64,000 nt of DNA from Zoogloea sp041914405 (GTDB taxonomy: Bacteria > Pseudomonadota > Gammaproteobacteria > Burkholderiales > Rhodocyclaceae). A program made the position numbers and the translations under genes. The DNA lies in the NCBI RefSeq assembly GCF_041914405.1, contig NZ_JAYSDK010000033.1:1-64000 (forward strand). Reading direction: 5' to 3'. Below, in pieces: positions 61,983-64,000 of the stretch. Numbering within the stretch: the first letter of the stretch is position 1; each line of letters starts with the position of its first letter. The notes beneath the pieces are model-generated. The model saw only the letters and a list, made by a program, of their open reading frames with translations. It did not search any database and was not told the origin of the DNA.

Positions 61983-62807
61983 TCAATAAGCGAGAGGGTC
62001 GATGCGCACTTCCTGCAGGATGATGGTGGAGATTTCTTCGATGGACTTGGTGGTGGAGTCGAGCCACTTGATGCTTTCGCGCTTCATCATGCGCTGGGCG
62101 GCTTCAATCTCCGCCAGACAGTTTTCTATGGATGCATAGCGGCTGTTGGGGCGGCGCTCCTGGCGGATCTGCGACAAGCGGTCGGGGCCGATGGTGAGGC
62201 CAAACAGTTTGTGGCGGAAGCGGGCCAGTTCGCCGGGGAGCTTGTTGCGCTCGAAGTCCTCGGGGATCAGTGGGTAGTTGGCCGCCTTGATCCCAAACTG
62301 CATGGCGAGATAGAGGCTGGTTGGCGTCTTGCCAGAGCGGGATACGCCGACAAGGATCACGTCGGCCTCCGCCAAGTCGGCGCTGGAGACACCGTCGTCG
62401 TGAGCCAGCGTGAAGTTGATGGCCTCAATGCGTTTTTTGTAGTCCTGGCTGTCGGCAATCCCGTGGAAGCGTCCGGCAGCGTGGGTGGAGCGCTGCCCGA
62501 GTTCATTCTCCAAGGGCTCGATGAACTTCTCGAACAGGTCAAGGAACAGGGCATCGGCTTCGCGCAGCGCAGCAACCGCTTCCGGATCGACGAGAGTATT
62601 GAAGACGATCGGGCGAACACCGCTTTCGATGGCTGCGTCGCGGATCTTGAGAGCACAGTCGCGGGCCTTCTCCGGGGAGTCGATGAAGGGCATGCGGTGA
62701 TTGCGGAAACGAGATTCCGGAAACTGCGCGAGAAGACTGTGGCCAAGGGTCTCGGCCGTGATGCCTGTTCCGTCTGAGATGAAGAATACGGGGCGGGTCT
62801 GAGTCAT
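61983..62807 (-). CDS. ppsR: PEP synthetase regulatory protein (PSRP)
   Basis: This 274-residue protein starts at MTQTRPVFFISDGTGITAET, the standard family start; an upstream in-frame ATG is discounted. The P-loop is GVSRSGKT (154-161). The bifunctional kinase/pyrophosphorylase phosphorylates PEP synthetase on Thr with ADP and reverses this with phosphate. It is divergent from ppsA, the enzyme it controls, as in many proteobacteria, with 268 bases between. Confidence 0.94.
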   Translation of the reverse strand: MTQTRPVFFISDGTGITAETLGHSLLAQFPESRFRNHRMPFIDSPEKARDCALKIRDAAIESGVRPIVFNTLVDPEAVAALREADALFLDLFEKFIEPLENELGQRSTHAAGRFHGIADSQDYKKRIEAINFTLAHDDGVSSADLAEADVILVGVSRSGKTPTSLYLAMQFGIKAANYPLIPEDFERNKLPGELARFRHKLFGLTIGPDRLSQIRQERRPNSRYASIENCLAEIEAAQRMMKRESIKWLDSTTKSIEEISTIILQEVRIDPLAY

Positions 62808-63075
62808 GAACGTGCCAACAGGGAAAGGGAGATGTTCGCCGGCGGCGAGGCCGATACAGGGTTGCATCTTATCCCATTCTGGCCATCGGACCGCCTACTG
62901 CCCGGGTGCGACACCCTCGCTTGAGCGTTGTTTTGTCTATGCATTTGGCCTGAAATGGGTGTCGTTAGGATAAACCCTGCATGCGGCGGGGCAACAAAAC
63001 GACTTACAATGCGGCCTGGCAACGTGATTCGCCCAGATTTACTTTCTTCATTACCTCCCCAGGATGAGTCCTTTT

Positions 63076-64000
63076 ATGGCCCGTAACGTCATTCCTTTCC
63101 AAGAGCTGCGCATGTCCGATGTCGAGCAGGTCGGCGGCAAGAACGCCTCCCTCGGCGAAATGATCAGCCAGCTGCCGTCCAGCGTACGCGTTCCCGGTGG
63201 TTTTGCCACCACGGCCGACGCTTATCGCGAGTTCCTGTCCCATCAGGGACTGGCGGAGCGTATCAGCGCCGCACTCGAGAGCCTGGACGTGGATGACGTG
63301 GTAGCGCTGGCGAAGACCGGCACCCAGATCCGTGAGTGGATTGTCGAAACCCCCTTCCCGCCGGCTCTCGAGGCCGAGATCAAGGCCGCCTACGAGCAAC
63401 TCACTGCAGAAGGTGATGGCAGCTTTGCCGTGCGTTCCTCCGCCACCGCGGAAGATCTGCCCGACGCTTCCTTCGCTGGTCAGCAGGAATCCTTCCTGAA
63501 CATCCACGGTTACGAAAACATCCTCCATGCCATCAAGGAAGTGTTTGCGTCGCTGTATAACGACCGCGCGATCGCCTATCGCGTGCACAAGGGTTTCACC
63601 CACGCTGAAGTTGCCCTGTCTGCCGGCGTGCAGCGTATGGTGCGTTCCGACATTGGCGCTTCCGGCGTGATGTTCACGATGGACACCGAGTCTGGCTTTG
63701 ACGGCGTGGTGTTCATCACCGCCTCCTACGGCCTTGGTGAGACCGTCGTGCAGGGCGCGGTAAACCCGGACGAATTCTACGTTCACAAGGCTACCTTGGC
63801 TGAGGGCAAGCCGGCGATCATCCGTCGCAACCTGGGCTCCAAGCTGATCAAGATGGTCTTCGCCGACAAGAAAGAAGCCGGCAAGTCCACCCGTACTGTC
63901 GATGTCGCAGAAGCCGAGCGCAACGTGTACTCGCTGACCGATGCCGACGTGCTGGAACTCGGTCGCTACGCGACCATCATCGAGAAGCACTACGGCCGTC
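63076..64000 (+). CDS. ppsA: phosphoenolpyruvate synthase, N-terminal part
   Basis: The gene runs off the window; 308 residues are present. The start is MARNVIPFQELRMSDVEQVG (an ATG four codons earlier is possible). The N-terminal PEP/pyruvate-binding domain is clear: GGKNASLGEMI, VPGGFATTADAYREF, AVRSSATAEDLPDASFAGQQ, GVMFTMDTESG and ASYGLGETVVQGAVNPDE. The enzyme makes PEP from pyruvate with ATP during growth on pyruvate or acetate. A TACAAT box at 63005-63010 is a possible -10 element. PpsR, encoded divergently, regulates it. Confidence 0.95.
   Translation, partial: MARNVIPFQELRMSDVEQVGGKNASLGEMISQLPSSVRVPGGFATTADAYREFLSHQGLAERISAALESLDVDDVVALAKTGTQIREWIVETPFPPALEAEIKAAYEQLTAEGDGSFAVRSSATAEDLPDASFAGQQESFLNIHGYENILHAIKEVFASLYNDRAIAYRVHKGFTHAEVALSAGVQRMVRSDIGASGVMFTMDTESGFDGVVFITASYGLGETVVQGAVNPDEFYVHKATLAEGKPAIIRRNLGSKLIKMVFADKKEAGKSTRTVDVAEAERNVYSLTDADVLELGRYATIIEKHYGR

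Noticed and set aside
63004..63990. 328-residue minus-strand frame across the ppsA start
   Set aside because: The plus strand encodes the unmistakable PEP synthase N terminus; the other frame is a shadow.

Overview
The window is GC-rich, densely packed bacterial chromosome. It most resembles a nitrogen-fixing betaproteobacterium of the Rhodocyclales type (Azospira, Azoarcus, Thauera or Dechloromonas relatives). The reasons are a nifENX operon with a NifA/sigma-54 control region, a meta-cleavage (dmp-type) aromatic pathway, the DUF1302/DUF1329/YCF48/RND envelope cluster, a DUF2863 protein and the divergent ppsR/ppsA pair. The taxon is inferred from gene content only. No rRNA, tRNA, CRISPR array or intact insertion sequence was seen.

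Layout. 1-1240: the end of a meta-cleavage operon (dmpG partial, dmpH, dmpI). 1385-8183: a four-gene envelope cluster made of a YCF48-like lipoprotein, an RND/MMPL pump, a DUF1302 outer-membrane barrel and a DUF1329 periplasmic protein, closed by a strong terminator. 8266-16183: a chemoreceptor, an unknown gene, an SDR, a Cache-PAS-GGDEF-EAL protein, and a sensor kinase with its single-domain receiver. 16259-29812: parC, a TipAS-type MerR regulator, a VOC/small exported/membrane operon, a scarred non-coding stretch with repeats and a gene remnant, a TPR pair, a COG0523 GTPase, cstA-ybdD, parE, a DUF302 protein, and an FmdE-like/ferritin-like pair.

29830-38420: two neighbouring phosphorelays that use periplasmic binding proteins as sensors. 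In one, an NMT1-like domain is fused to the kinase and coupled to a receiver-PAS-GGDEF protein. In the other, a separate SBP_bac_3 protein precedes a hybrid kinase. 38623-43831: the operon nifE-nifN-nifX-rseC-like-DUF269-CCE_0567-fdxB-orf127, whose reading frames overlap or nearly touch except for two gaps of about 27 bases either side of the CCE_0567 gene. It is read from a -24/-12 promoter with a NifA upstream site. It would build and insert FeMo-cofactor and supply electrons; nifHDK is not in this window.

44136-64000: mostly housekeeping and envelope genes. These are an RRM protein, recJ, a COG4255 protein, a CsgG-like lipoprotein, a caspase-fold protein without catalytic residues, lolCD, a chemoreceptor with a sigma-28 promoter, a K+ channel with DUF2062, comEC, an alpha/beta hydrolase, DUF599, msrB, DUF2863, ppsR, and ppsA, which runs off the end.

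The best candidates for undescribed biology are the trans-envelope cluster at 1385-8183, the pseudo-caspase/CsgG-like pair at 47550-50127, the RseC-like member and orf127 of the nif operon, and the tandem binding-protein phosphorelays.
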